Shown here one piece after another: positions 54,895 to 64,000 of a stretch of 64,000 bases of DNA. The notes below the pieces were generated by a model. That model worked only from the letters and a program-made list of their open reading frames with translations, was not told the origin of the DNA and did no database searches. Made by a program: the position numbers and the translations under genes. Origin of the DNA: an uncultured candidate division WPS-2 bacterium. Its GTDB lineage: Bacteria; Vulcanimicrobiota; Vulcanimicrobiia; Vulcanimicrobiales; Vulcanimicrobiaceae. The stretch covers positions 1-64,000 of the forward strand of contig CALEYW010000089.1 of assembly GCA_937927945.1 (NCBI GenBank), written 5' to 3'. Within the stretch, counting starts at the first letter, position 1, and each line of letters starts with the position of its first letter.

Positions 54895-57800
54895 TCAGCA
54901 GAACGGCGCGACAGCAGACAGCGGCGAACTGCGCAGGATGCGGTCGAACGGGAAACCGCCGTTGGCGACGGCAGCACGGATCTCGGCCGCCGCCGGCTGG
55001 CCCGGCGGCGGACCGACGTCGGCGCCGGTTCCGCCGGGCAGCAGCTCGACGGCGAGCACGCTGAGCCCCGCTGCCGGCGGCAAATGCACCGACGCCAAGA
55101 TCGTCGCCAGCTCCGCTTGATGAAACACGGCGAGGCCGATGCGATCGCGCCGGTGCGCCGAGTCCAAAACCAGCCGTTCCAGGTAGGGCCGCACCTCCGG
55201 AGGGATTCCTTGTAATTCGCGGTTCACGAACACGCCCGGCACCGTCGCGAGCAAGATGTTCCGCATCGTCGCGCCGTCCGCTTGCACGACTTGTGCGTAC
55301 ATGAAGAACCACAGCGACGTCTTCGGCCGCTCGAACGGGCTCACCAGGGCGACGCCGTTGAGGACGGGCGTCGCGTACGGCGCCGTCGCGACGATGAAGC
55401 TGTCGGTGCCCAACAGCAGATTGCCGGAGGTTGCGAGCGGCGAGAACGCGGGTTCCAAGCGGAACGGGGTTTGCGGGGCTTCGCGCAGCGCCCGGACGAG
55501 CACCGGCGTCGGGATCGTCACGTTGATGCGCCCTGCGTGGCAGGTCAGGGGCGGTGCCGGGTGCTGAACGCCGACGACGCGCAGCGCGCCGCCGAAGCGC
55601 GCGTTGGCGGTCGACCACCAGCGCAGATCGCCCGGTGGTCCCGCGTGACCGATGCGCAGCTCGTAGGTGTAGAAACCGAACAGCTCGGGATCCGTCGGGT
55701 CGACGCCCGGCGGCAACGGAAGCAGGAAATGCAACGGCGAGTCGTGCGCGCGCTCGAGCTGCGTCATCGCGGTGATGCCGGCGCGATCGTCGGTGTCATT
55801 CGGGAAGACGATGCGCACCAGTTCCGGATCGAGCGGCAGCGGTGGATCGCTATCCGGCACGACGGCCGGTTGCGCGCTATACAGAATCGGGTCGGCGCCG
55901 TGCGCGAGGACACGCGCGAACAGCGCGTCGCCGACGTCGTTCGCGATCGGTGCCGTCAGCTCGATCCAGAGCGCGCGCCGGCGCGGCTCCGTCGACGCGT
56001 ACAACGGACCGGCAACGTACGGCGAAAGCGCGAGTCCGACCGACGCGATCGCGGGCACCTGCGCCGGCGGAATCGCGATCGGCAGCCGCAGATCGAGCGG
56101 AGCGTTGGCGAGCTCCGGCCCGGTGAGCGGGAGCGGCGGGGTCGTAAAAACGGGCTGCGGTGACGGCATCGGAAGCGGTGCCCCCGCCGCGGTCCGATTC
56201 GGTACCACGAACCAGCGGTGCTGCAACGATTGCGGGAAGCCGCCCGCGACCGGTTCGTGCGGATCGACGGCGTCGAGAAAGATCAGCCGCGTACGCGCAC
56301 GCTCTTGCCCACTCGGCGAGGTCGTCGCCTCGCTGCCGAGCACGCGCGGAATCGTCAGCGCGCCGACCGCGCTGCACTGCGATTCGGATTGGGTCGGCAC
56401 GCCGCGCAGCACGGTGAGACCGGCGGCGGTGAGACCGTCCCACGTCCAATCGCGTTCGAGATCGACGACGACCGCGATCACCCACAAGCGCAGGAGCTCG
56501 CCGGTCGCGCCGAACGTCAACGTCTCGCCGTCCGCGGAGATCGTGGTGCGCAGCGCGCGCGACGCGCCGAACACGATGCGGCGTCCGGGCGGGCTCGCAA
56601 GCGTGTCGCCGTTCGCGACCACCCCGAGCTGGTCGGCGAGTTGCGCGACGAGCGATGGCGCCGCGACATTCGGCGGACGCCTGAACAAGAAACCGCGCAC
56701 CGGCTCCTCGGCGTCTGCACGTTCGAGCAGCGGGTCTTCCGCGGTCGGCTCCATCCGCGCCGCGACCGTCGCCGCCAGCGACTGTTCGGCTTGCGGCGCG
56801 AAATACGCGGGCTCATCGCTGCGCAGCACGCCGCGCACCGTGATTTGGATGTCGCGTCCGCGCGGGATGAGCAACGGTCCGGAATTCGGCTGCACCGGCG
56901 CCCAGTTGACGATCGACGGCGCATCGATGTAGACCAGCGGCACCGTCGTTCCGGGATCGGTGCTCAGCGGCGGCGGACCCTCCGTCGCTGCGAGCGTTCG
57001 CGTCGTCGTGTAGAGCGTCAGGAACGGGCCGCTTGCGGTTCCGACGTCGTGCAGCGGATGGCGCACCGCAACTTCGATCGAGACCGCCACGACGTCCGGG
57101 TCGGGAAGACCGGCAATCGGCTGCGACTTATCGAGCGCGACGGTAACGAGGGCGTTGCGGATCGCGTCACGCGCGGCCGTATCGTCGCCGAGATGCGTAT
57201 AGAGCACCTCCGGATACGCGATCAGCGGACGGCCCACGAAAAGCGAGTCCGGCGTCTTCGTGTTTGCTCCGACGACCCGCACTTGCGGCGGCTTCGGTGG
57301 CACCAGCCGTTGGAACGTCTGCGAAGCGACGGCGGCGGGATCGGGTTCGATCGCGCCGTCGGTCAGCACCGGCCCGCCGCTGCTGTGGTCGGCGAGCCGC
57401 ACCCGGAACTCGTAGGTGTGGCCGTACGAGAGCAGCGTCGTCAAGCCGACCGCAGTGCGCTTGGGCGGCTCCGGCGCGGCACGCGCCGTCAGCGCGCGCG
57501 GCACCGGATCGGGCTCGCATAACGAGCCGCCGCGCCAGGTTGCGAAATACCGCGGCAGCCACGCGTCGCCGCCGGCCGGATCGGCGGGACGCGTCGGAAC
57601 AGGCTCGACCGCCAACTCGCCGGTGAACGTTCCCAGCGACGACGGAAGCACGGTCGTGACGTTGACCAGCGACTCCCATACCGGCGCCTTGAACGGGCCG
57701 CCGGGCGTGGCCGGCGAGACGTCAGCGACGTCGACGCGATAGCCGAGCACGCCGAGCGGCGTCTGCGGCGCGGTTTGCAGCGTCCCGCCGCGCCGCGCGG

Positions 57801-58776
57801 CGAGCAGCGCTAGCTGATCGTTGTGCCAAGCGACGACTTGATGGTCGTCCCAGCCGACCTGGATTCCGAGATCGCTGCCGGGAGTCAGGAGACCGTCGCC
57901 GATCGCGGCTTCGGCGTTTTGCGGCTGCGCGCTGTGCACCAGCTTCGCGAAGCCGTCGGCGTAGACGTCGGCCGCGATGAGCGAACTGTCCTGCGGCGGG
58001 CCGCCGGGATTGTCGACCGTGAATTCCACGGCCGCGAAGACCGATCGCGGCGTCGCGTCGAGCGGCGGAATGCGCGCCGCGTGCAGGCGGATCGCACCGG
58101 GGTTCGTCGTCGCGGCTTGCGCCCACGGATCCGTCGAGGCGAGCGCGACGAAGACGTAGGCACCTTGCGCGAATGCCTTGGCGTCGGCAGCGGGAAGCGT
58201 GATCGAAAGCGCGTAGCGCAAGCCCAGCTGCGTCGCGAGAATCGGCTGGCGCATCGCGTACGAGATGACCTCGCCCCAGCCGACCGTCATCTGCGGCGGC
58301 TGGTTCGTCACCGTCTTCTGACCGCGCACCGCGCAGCCGAAATCGTCATCGGTCGTCGTGAGATTGCCGTCTGCCGGGCCGCCTCCGGCCGCCAGATACG
58401 ACGGCGGCAGCGCCTTGCGAATGCGCGGCGTGACGGGCGGCTGCGTCGCGGGCGGCCCGATCGTCTTGCCGCTCGCGGTCACCGCGTTCTGCAGCAGCGT
58501 GAACGTTGCGAGAGGGTCGGCGGAGAGTGACGTCACCGTCGGCGTCAACGTGAGCGCGCCGGCCTGGGTGTTCGGCAGCGCTGCCAGCCCTTCGTTCACG
58601 AATACCGTGAACGCGGGCGCGCCCTTCACGAACGACGGCGTCGCGGGGTTCGCCCCGATGAGTGGGCCTGCCAGCGGGTCGGCGCTCGGGATCAGCATGA
58701 CGTTGAGCGTCAGCGTGTCCTTCCCGTTCCAATGCTGCGGAAAGGTCATCATGACGAGGCGAAGCGGATCTGCCAT
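54895..58776 (-). CDS. Very large beta-rich protein of unknown function (1293 residues)
   Basis: 1293 residues without a signal peptide, membrane segment or known catalytic motif. It opens MADPLRLVMMTFPQHWNGKD, a pattern of a folded N-terminal domain. A region near 460 (YGHTYEFRVRLADHSSGGP) resembles a fibronectin-type or Ig-like strand pair, and similar sandwich-like blocks recur through the chain. It is rich in Pro, Ala, Leu and Asp and poor in Cys (few, scattered). It starts 12 bases after the 1449-residue gene, so the two are co-translated partners. I do not recognise the family. Confidence 0.75.
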   Translation of the reverse strand: MADPLRLVMMTFPQHWNGKDTLTLNVMLIPSADPLAGPLIGANPATPSFVKGAPAFTVFVNEGLAALPNTQAGALTLTPTVTSLSADPLATFTLLQNAVTASGKTIGPPATQPPVTPRIRKALPPSYLAAGGGPADGNLTTTDDDFGCAVRGQKTVTNQPPQMTVGWGEVISYAMRQPILATQLGLRYALSITLPAADAKAFAQGAYVFVALASTDPWAQAATTNPGAIRLHAARIPPLDATPRSVFAAVEFTVDNPGGPPQDSSLIAADVYADGFAKLVHSAQPQNAEAAIGDGLLTPGSDLGIQVGWDDHQVVAWHNDQLALLAARRGGTLQTAPQTPLGVLGYRVDVADVSPATPGGPFKAPVWESLVNVTTVLPSSLGTFTGELAVEPVPTRPADPAGGDAWLPRYFATWRGGSLCEPDPVPRALTARAAPEPPKRTAVGLTTLLSYGHTYEFRVRLADHSSGGPVLTDGAIEPDPAAVASQTFQRLVPPKPPQVRVVGANTKTPDSLFVGRPLIAYPEVLYTHLGDDTAARDAIRNALVTVALDKSQPIAGLPDPDVVAVSIEVAVRHPLHDVGTASGPFLTLYTTTRTLAATEGPPPLSTDPGTTVPLVYIDAPSIVNWAPVQPNSGPLLIPRGRDIQITVRGVLRSDEPAYFAPQAEQSLAATVAARMEPTAEDPLLERADAEEPVRGFLFRRPPNVAAPSLVAQLADQLGVVANGDTLASPPGRRIVFGASRALRTTISADGETLTFGATGELLRLWVIAVVVDLERDWTWDGLTAAGLTVLRGVPTQSESQCSAVGALTIPRVLGSEATTSPSGQERARTRLIFLDAVDPHEPVAGGFPQSLQHRWFVVPNRTAAGAPLPMPSPQPVFTTPPLPLTGPELANAPLDLRLPIAIPPAQVPAIASVGLALSPYVAGPLYASTEPRRRALWIELTAPIANDVGDALFARVLAHGADPILYSAQPAVVPDSDPPLPLDPELVRIVFPNDTDDRAGITAMTQLERAHDSPLHFLLPLPPGVDPTDPELFGFYTYELRIGHAGPPGDLRWWSTANARFGGALRVVGVQHPAPPLTCHAGRINVTIPTPVLVRALREAPQTPFRLEPAFSPLATSGNLLLGTDSFIVATAPYATPVLNGVALVSPFERPKTSLWFFMYAQVVQADGATMRNILLATVPGVFVNRELQGIPPEVRPYLERLVLDSAHRRDRIGLAVFHQAELATILASVHLPPAAGLSVLAVELLPGGTGADVGPPPGQPAAAEIRAAVANGGFPFDRILRSSPLSAVAPFC

Positions 58777-58788
58777 CGTTTTCGTCCT

Positions 58789-61700
58789 TTATGTGAGCGC
58801 GATCGTTTCGCTGAAGCCCCACGACCCGTCGAAGTCGACGCTGATCACCCAGCAGATGCTGATGTGAATGCCGACCGAAACTTGCGCGGCGAGCGTCGCG
58901 TCCGGGGGCGGGAGTGCCGCGGGGAAGCTGACCGAGATCGCGGCCATCAACGTCAGCGATGCGCTCGCGACGCCGCCGAGCACGTCGACGTCGGCGTTGC
59001 CGGTCAGCATCAGCGTGATCGTGATCGTGCCGGTGGCGACGGCGAGGCTGATGCTGACGACGATCGAGGCGCTGCCCGACGCGACGACGACGTCGATCGC
59101 AAGCCCGAGGCCGAGACCAGCCTCGATGTACACCGCGAGACCGCCGCCTTGAACGCCGAGCTCGATCGCTCCGTTCCCCGCGAGCGGCGAGACGACCCAT
59201 TGGAACGGATCGGTCTTGCTGCCGATGCCGACGTGGAAGCCCAAGTCGCCCGGTATCGTCGCGCTGAATCCGAGATCGATGCCGAGATGGGTGATCTCGC
59301 CGAATCCTAGCGGAATCGACGGCAGCGTGAAGCCCTGACGCACCGAGAGCGTCTGGCCCGAGAACCCCACGTCGAGATCGGCGTCGCCGCCGAGGCTCTT
59401 CGCGAGTTCGCTCAACCCGCTGAACAAGCTCTGCACCGCGCTCAGCGCGCTTCCATAGTAGACCTGCAGCCCGGACCCACCGCCTGGACCGATGAAGCCG
59501 GGCTTGATCGACGCGCCGGCTTGGAATCCGCCGGCGACCGTCAGCAGCGGATCGTTGCCGAAGCCGTCGACCTTCGCCTTGAAACTGAGATTGTTCAGCG
59601 TCAACGACCAATTCGGCGCGCTGGGATTCGCGTCGAGGACGAGCGTGCCGTGGAAGGGCAGATCGCTCGCCGAGTTTGTCGGATCGGCCGGATTCGGCGC
59701 GCTGTACGACAGCAGCAAATGGACGATCGCGATGTCGAGCAGCGAGCGATCGGGAACGGAATACGGTCCGGTCGGCCAATCGTAGGTGTGCTTGAACCCG
59801 TCGGCGTTCAGCGGGAGACCGTCGGTCGACGGAATCTGCAACACGTTGCCGATGTCGGGGAAGATGTCGCCGATACCGAGCAGCGCCCCGACGTCGGCGA
59901 GCTTCGGCACGTTGCCGAAGCCGAGTGCCCCGCCGGTGTCGTTGACGAGCGGGTGCTCGAGGAACGTCTTCGACGATCCGGTGCCTTGCAGCACGCCGTA
60001 GAACGTCTGCGGATTGTCGACGCTTTGCGCGTCCTCGGGATCGAGCAGCCGGAAGCCGCTCGCAAACGTCCCCGCGTTGGTCGGCGGCGGGTTGGCGCTC
60101 GGAAGCCCGACGGTGAACGGAATCGGCGTTGCGGGATCGATCGGCGTTGGACGTGCCGCACCGGTTGCGCGGCGTGCGATGCTCCACTGGCCGTCTTTCG
60201 GCAGCCGCGGCGTCCCGAAAATCGCCGTCTGCAGGTTCGGCGTCGCGCCCGCCGCAACGGCCGCACCGAAGCTCGACACGTTGAGCGTGAACTTCGTGTC
60301 ATCCGTCCCGCCGATGCGCGCGATGCAGTGGGCGGTGCCGACCACTCGACCTTGCTGCTGCATCAAAGCGATGATGTCCGCGGGCGACGGAGGCAGTCCG
60401 GCCGTGTCGTTCGCATAGCCTTGGATCGTCGTGCCGACCGCCGTCTTCGCCGGATTCGCGCCGTCCGCCGCGATGAACAGGCCGGCCCCGTACGCGACGT
60501 CGGCGTCGAAGGTGCACGGCGTGTAGTCGTGTTCGTTGACGCCGCTGCCGACCTTGATCACTTGATCGCTGAACCGGATGTTTCGCACGTTGCTCAGGGT
60601 GAGGACCGGTCCGGGGAGAATCCGGTTTTGGAGCAGCTCGAAGGTTCCGCTCGCGACGGCTTTCCATCCGGTGTCGTGCTTGATCACCTCGCCTGCATCA
60701 TCGCGGTCGAACGTGATCGTGCGCTGCAAACGAATCGACCACGGCAGGATCCACGTCTGCAGCGTGACGAGCTCGTGCGCCGTACGGCCGAGCAGCACGT
60801 TGAAGAGCGCGCGGACGACGCCGGTGTCGTTCGGGATCGGATCGTGCCAATCGGAGAATGTCGCCGTTCCGTAGCCGGAGAGGTCGACCCGTCCGACGGG
60901 AATGACGTGCGTGCCGTGGTACGATCCGCTCGGACCGAAGTTCTGGTCCCAGTAAAATGCTGGGCTCGTCGGGATCGTTGGGCCCAGGCCGAGCACTTGC
61001 GAGCCGTAGCCCGACGACGCCGTTCCGTTGAAGTTGATGTCGGTCGTGCCGGGCAGCGTGACCGTCAGCGGATTGCCGCTCGGCGCACCTTTGATCGACA
61101 ACGCGCGTGCGGTCGCGAGTCCGGCATTCGTAAACGTCGCCGAGGGGATCGCGTACGACGGGCCCGTTCCGCCTTGCCGCGTGTCGGACATGTGCGCAAC
61201 GATCCCGAACGGCAAGGTGAAGGTCGTATTCGATCCGGCCTTGGCGGCACGTTGCTGATAGGCTTGCAGCGCCACGACCGGAACGAGCGGTGCCGGGTCG
61301 GTCGTCGCGACGAGGAACAACGTCGGGGTTCCGTCGTTGGGCGCGAACGCCGCGAGCCACTGCGGCACGGCGCCGGTCGCGTCGACGACCGGTTCCCACG
61401 AGATGCCCGGCACCGTGAACACGAACGTGTCCGCGCTCGGCGCGTTGAGCTGGAGCTGGTCGAACGCGAAGTGTGAGACCCCCGCGGTCGTCACCGCCAG
61501 TCCCCATTGATCGGCGTTCGTCGAGACGTCGAGCAACGCGAAGCCGATACCGCCGCGCACCGCGTCGGCCGGCGGCGCGAACCCGAAGTCGCGCGTCGCG
61601 AGCGGCGCAGCCGCAAAGGTCGGGGCAGCCGCGCCGGCGGGCTGTGCCGGGACCACCTCGAGCGTCAGCCGCGGAGTAGTCACCGGAGTCCACGTAACCG

Positions 61701-63138
61701 TCGCAACCACCCCGGCGATGAGTTCCTGCGCGGGGCTCGCGATGTAGTTCGCCGCGTACGGATCGGGAAACGTCGGGATGATGACGCCGGTCGGGAAACC
61801 GATCTCGAGCGTCCCGCTGATGCGATCGTTCAGAAGCGTTCCGTTCAAGAGAAAGGCGTCAGGCGTGCCGACAGGGATCAGCGCGTTACGTGCGATCAGC
61901 GCGATCGACGACGGCGCGAGCGGCGTCAGCGTCGAGAGGACGTCGATCGTTACAGCGGTGGCCGTGTGTGAGCGCGAGAGCAGCGCCGGACCTTGCAGCG
62001 CGATGCGGACTCCATCAGCGCCGACCGGCCGATCGACCCGCGCATCGAGCACACCCGGCACGAGCACGAGTTCTTGCGTCGGCGTCGAGCTGAAAGCAAC
62101 GAGCGAGCCGCCCGCTGAATCGAAGATGATCTCCGATTCGGGAAGCGCAAGCGGCGGACGCGTCGGCGGTAACGGCGACGGCGGCGGAGGAGTCTTCCAC
62201 AACGCATAGCGCTGGTGGATGCGCGCCGCGCCGGTCGCCACCAAACCCACGAGTCGCGCGGGAGTCAGCGCGAACGAGGCCCCGGCGAGCGGCTGAGCTT
62301 TCGTCTGCGTGCCGAACCGAGCCGACAAGCCCGCCCCGGTGACGACGATGATTCCCCAGGCGTCGGCCGGGTCGGGCAACGCATTCGGCGCGGCGTCGAT
62401 GATCGGGAACTCGACGCCCCCGGAGACGATCGGGGCCGTTCCGAAGACGCGGAAGTCGGTTGATTTCGAGAGACCGACGGTGAACTTCGTTTGGTCCACT
62501 TTGCACGGCAGCGCGACGTGCGGGGTCGTGAAATCCACTTCGAGCGGCGCGGCCACTTCGGGCTCGAGCGTCACCGTTTGGCCATACAGCGTCGCGGTCG
62601 CCGTGCCGGACAGCGCGATCGTCGCGGCCGCCGGCGCGAAGGTGATCGAGGCGTGCGCCGACGGGGTCAGTTTCGCCGCCAGAAAATCCGCACCGATCGG
62701 ATCGCTCGGCGGCCCGGTTACCGTCGTCGTCGCCGATGCGACGTCGAAGCGCAGCGCGGCGCTCGCGTCGAGCGTAATCTTGCCCTGCGTGAACTGAACG
62801 TTGCCGGTGACGTGCAGCGACGCGCCGGCGAACGGGATGCCGACGAAGCCCGCCGTCGCCGCGAATGGGCCGCCGAGCTGCGTCGCCAGAAACCACAGCG
62901 TTCCGCTCTGCAACGTGACGTTCGGGCCGGTCGGCGCGGGCGCGAGACCCGGCGTGATGACGTATCCGAAGGTCGTCGTGCCGCGAATCAGCGCGGTCGT
63001 AACCGCGGGATGCGGCGGTGGAAGGTGGATCGGGATGGGGACCGGAGGCACCGCGATCGGTACGTGCGGAAACGCCGCTCGAACGCGATCGACCTTCCCG
63101 ACCAAATCGGTCAGCGCGTGCGCGTCGAGCGTCTGCAT
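58789..63138 (-). CDS. Very large glycine-rich beta protein of unknown function (1449 residues)
   Basis: 1449 residues, no signal peptide. Proline-rich patches occur near residue 32 (PPVPIPIHLPPPHP) and near 320. The first ~1150 residues consist of beta-rich repeating domains. The last ~250 (DADLDVGFSGQTLSVRQGFT, IPGDLGFHVGIGS, GLAVYIEAGLGLGLAIDVVV, ASIVVSISLAVATGTITITL) are an alternating hydrophobic/small-residue pattern, as in a long beta-solenoid or amphipathic groove. The layout recalls large DUF6603-like proteins, but I cannot confirm that. It lies 160 bases after a sedolisin gene and directly before the 1293-residue gene. Confidence 0.75.
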   Translation of the reverse strand: MQTLDAHALTDLVGKVDRVRAAFPHVPIAVPPVPIPIHLPPPHPAVTTALIRGTTTFGYVITPGLAPAPTGPNVTLQSGTLWFLATQLGGPFAATAGFVGIPFAGASLHVTGNVQFTQGKITLDASAALRFDVASATTTVTGPPSDPIGADFLAAKLTPSAHASITFAPAAATIALSGTATATLYGQTVTLEPEVAAPLEVDFTTPHVALPCKVDQTKFTVGLSKSTDFRVFGTAPIVSGGVEFPIIDAAPNALPDPADAWGIIVVTGAGLSARFGTQTKAQPLAGASFALTPARLVGLVATGAARIHQRYALWKTPPPPSPLPPTRPPLALPESEIIFDSAGGSLVAFSSTPTQELVLVPGVLDARVDRPVGADGVRIALQGPALLSRSHTATAVTIDVLSTLTPLAPSSIALIARNALIPVGTPDAFLLNGTLLNDRISGTLEIGFPTGVIIPTFPDPYAANYIASPAQELIAGVVATVTWTPVTTPRLTLEVVPAQPAGAAAPTFAAAPLATRDFGFAPPADAVRGGIGFALLDVSTNADQWGLAVTTAGVSHFAFDQLQLNAPSADTFVFTVPGISWEPVVDATGAVPQWLAAFAPNDGTPTLFLVATTDPAPLVPVVALQAYQQRAAKAGSNTTFTLPFGIVAHMSDTRQGGTGPSYAIPSATFTNAGLATARALSIKGAPSGNPLTVTLPGTTDINFNGTASSGYGSQVLGLGPTIPTSPAFYWDQNFGPSGSYHGTHVIPVGRVDLSGYGTATFSDWHDPIPNDTGVVRALFNVLLGRTAHELVTLQTWILPWSIRLQRTITFDRDDAGEVIKHDTGWKAVASGTFELLQNRILPGPVLTLSNVRNIRFSDQVIKVGSGVNEHDYTPCTFDADVAYGAGLFIAADGANPAKTAVGTTIQGYANDTAGLPPSPADIIALMQQQGRVVGTAHCIARIGGTDDTKFTLNVSSFGAAVAAGATPNLQTAIFGTPRLPKDGQWSIARRATGAARPTPIDPATPIPFTVGLPSANPPPTNAGTFASGFRLLDPEDAQSVDNPQTFYGVLQGTGSSKTFLEHPLVNDTGGALGFGNVPKLADVGALLGIGDIFPDIGNVLQIPSTDGLPLNADGFKHTYDWPTGPYSVPDRSLLDIAIVHLLLSYSAPNPADPTNSASDLPFHGTLVLDANPSAPNWSLTLNNLSFKAKVDGFGNDPLLTVAGGFQAGASIKPGFIGPGGGSGLQVYYGSALSAVQSLFSGLSELAKSLGGDADLDVGFSGQTLSVRQGFTLPSIPLGFGEITHLGIDLGFSATIPGDLGFHVGIGSKTDPFQWVVSPLAGNGAIELGVQGGGLAVYIEAGLGLGLAIDVVVASGSASIVVSISLAVATGTITITLMLTGNADVDVLGGVASASLTLMAAISVSFPAALPPPDATLAAQVSVGIHISICWVISVDFDGSWGFSETIALT

Positions 63139-63297
63139 GCGATCACCGCATCTCTTCTCGGGACGAGAACGACGAGGGAGTCCGTTGGGTAGAGTCCGAC
63201 GCTAGCAGACGAAGGCTGCGCCGTCATTATGTGCTCGTCGGGTGTGACGCTCGCCACGCCGAGCCGAGGAAGACGGCGGGCGAACGCTCGCGGCAGA

Positions 63298-64000
63298 TCA
63301 GGGAACGCGACGCGGTGAAGCGCTGCCGCCGCGTGGCGCCGGCGATCCAAGCGCGATCTCGAGCGCCGAGCCGTTCGGGCTGCCCAGCCCCGTGCACGCG
63401 TCCCAGCCGGACGCAGCCGAATACGCGCCGTTCGTTCCTTGCGTGATGTCGCGGAACGCACTTGCGTGTGTGTAGAGCGCGGCGTTGATGAACCCGAGCG
63501 TCGAACCGCGACGTTCGTTCAGCAGCGCGACGAGACCGGCCCAGAGCGGCGCTACCGCGCTCGTGCCGCCGAGGATCTGGTTTTGACCGTCGACGACGAT
63601 CGCGTACCCGGTCTGCGGATCGGCGTCGCCCGCCACGTCGGGTACGCCTCGTCCGACGCGGCCGCTGGGATTTGCCGAGACCGGAACCCCGACGCCGCTT
63701 TGCCACGAAGGCAGCGCGAACACGTCGCTGACACCGCCGCCGGTCGCACCATTGCCCGCGCCGTCGTTCCAGACCGTCTCGCTCGCGATCGTCGTACCCG
63801 AACCGCGCAAGCTCGTTCCTCCGCACGCGACGACGTGCGGGCTCGACGACGGGAAATCGACGTGCGCCTTACCGTCAGCCACGCCGTCGGAGGAACCGCT
63901 GTCGCCGGCCGCGGTGGTGACCGTGACGCCGAGCGTGGCGGCGTCCGCGAACGCCTGATCGTAGTTCGTCAACGACTGCTGCGTCCAGGTCGATTCCGGT
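63298..64000 (-). CDS. Sedolisin (peptidase family S53), 3' part; runs off the window
   Basis: The 5' end lies beyond the right edge; 234 codons are visible. The oxyanion Asp is in TAAGDSGSSDG, the nucleophile Ser in GGTSAVAPLWAGLVALLNE, and the C-terminal calcium site in FRDITQGTNGAYSAASGWD. The reading continues to the window edge (ESTWTQQSLTNYDQAFADAA), so the upstream Glu/Asp of the Ser-Glu-Asp triad is not seen. Sedolisins are secreted, acid-active endopeptidases made with a propeptide. It is upstream of and on the same strand as the two giant genes. Confidence 0.9.
   Translation of the reverse strand, partial: PESTWTQQSLTNYDQAFADAATLGVTVTTAAGDSGSSDGVADGKAHVDFPSSSPHVVACGGTSLRGSGTTIASETVWNDGAGNGATGGGVSDVFALPSWQSGVGVPVSANPSGRVGRGVPDVAGDADPQTGYAIVVDGQNQILGGTSAVAPLWAGLVALLNERRGSTLGFINAALYTHASAFRDITQGTNGAYSAASGWDACTGLGSPNGSALEIALGSPAPRGGSASPRRVP

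Noticed and set aside
59521..61476. Plus-strand open frame of 651 codons opposite the 1449-residue gene
   Set aside because: The translation is a run of R, D, E, V and Q without folded-protein character; the minus-strand frame is longer, continuous and beta-patterned.

Overview
High-GC DNA with codons ending mostly in G or C and genes packed into translationally coupled operons (many ATGA or GTGA overlaps). No rRNA, tRNA, CRISPR array, insertion sequence or prophage gene was seen. The mix of branched-chain ABC uptake, short-chain dehydrogenases, a sedolisin, nitrile hydratase, transglutaminases and very large unannotated proteins suggests a free-living, probably soil, bacterium from a poorly sampled lineage. 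Candidatus Eremiobacterota (WPS-2) would fit, but that is an impression and not shown by any marker gene here.

Layout. 0.1-10.8 kb: a secreted CHRD protein; a NarL-type two-component pair (GAF kinase plus LuxR regulator); a complete liv-type ABC operon (binding protein, two ATPases, two permeases); a soluble chemoreceptor-like protein; an ECF sigma factor with a SnoaL-like tail, coupled to a short-chain dehydrogenase. The liv operon and the receptor gene share an upstream element. 11.1-14.7 kb: an EthD-like gene, three tiny minus-strand ORFs in tandem, a small secreted protein, then three decayed genes (MmyB-type regulator, SDR stub, quinone-oxidoreductase-like gene). 14.7-23.6 kb: glnA, a hydroxybutyrate-dehydrogenase-like SDR, a serine beta-lactamase-like hydrolase, DUF5069, two transglutaminases and a membrane glycosyltransferase. 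23.6-25.2 kb: a broken PQQ-dehydrogenase-like gene. 25.3-29.7 kb: DEAD-box helicase, PAS-GGDEF cyclase, acyl-CoA ligase. 29.7-31.8 kb: a cobalt-type nitrile hydratase whose beta chain is split into two genes, behind a TetR gene that has lost its start and abuts a GNAT gene that has also lost its start. 31.7-36.0 kb: methyltransferase, PAS-PAS-degenerate GGDEF-EAL protein, 2OG-Fe(II) oxygenase, DUF6582-like basic protein, DUF1275 remnant. 36.2-39.9 kb: a four-gene SsuABC/NMT1-type transporter plus amidase operon. 39.9-43.3 kb: MmyB-type regulator divergent from two coupled SDRs, and small proteins. 43.4-46.8 kb: a flavin amine oxidase plus arylpyruvate decarboxylase operon. 47.0-53.7 kb: MreB, NfeD, stomatin-like protein, SixA, DUF255/YyaL and kelch protein in one close-packed run. 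53.7-64 kb: an M50 protease with CBS domains, two giant proteins of 1293 and 1449 residues that I could not assign, and a sedolisin cut by the window edge.

Three themes deserve attention: (i) the sedolisin/giant-protein locus at the right end; (ii) the split nitrile hydratase and the trio of tiny ORFs, two of which share a C-terminal pattern; (iii) repeated small internal deletions and one-base indels in accessory genes, including a deletion that appears to have fused two divergent genes head to head, while the housekeeping genes are intact. Several genes also start 6-8 bases after a -10-like hexamer, which points to leaderless transcripts.
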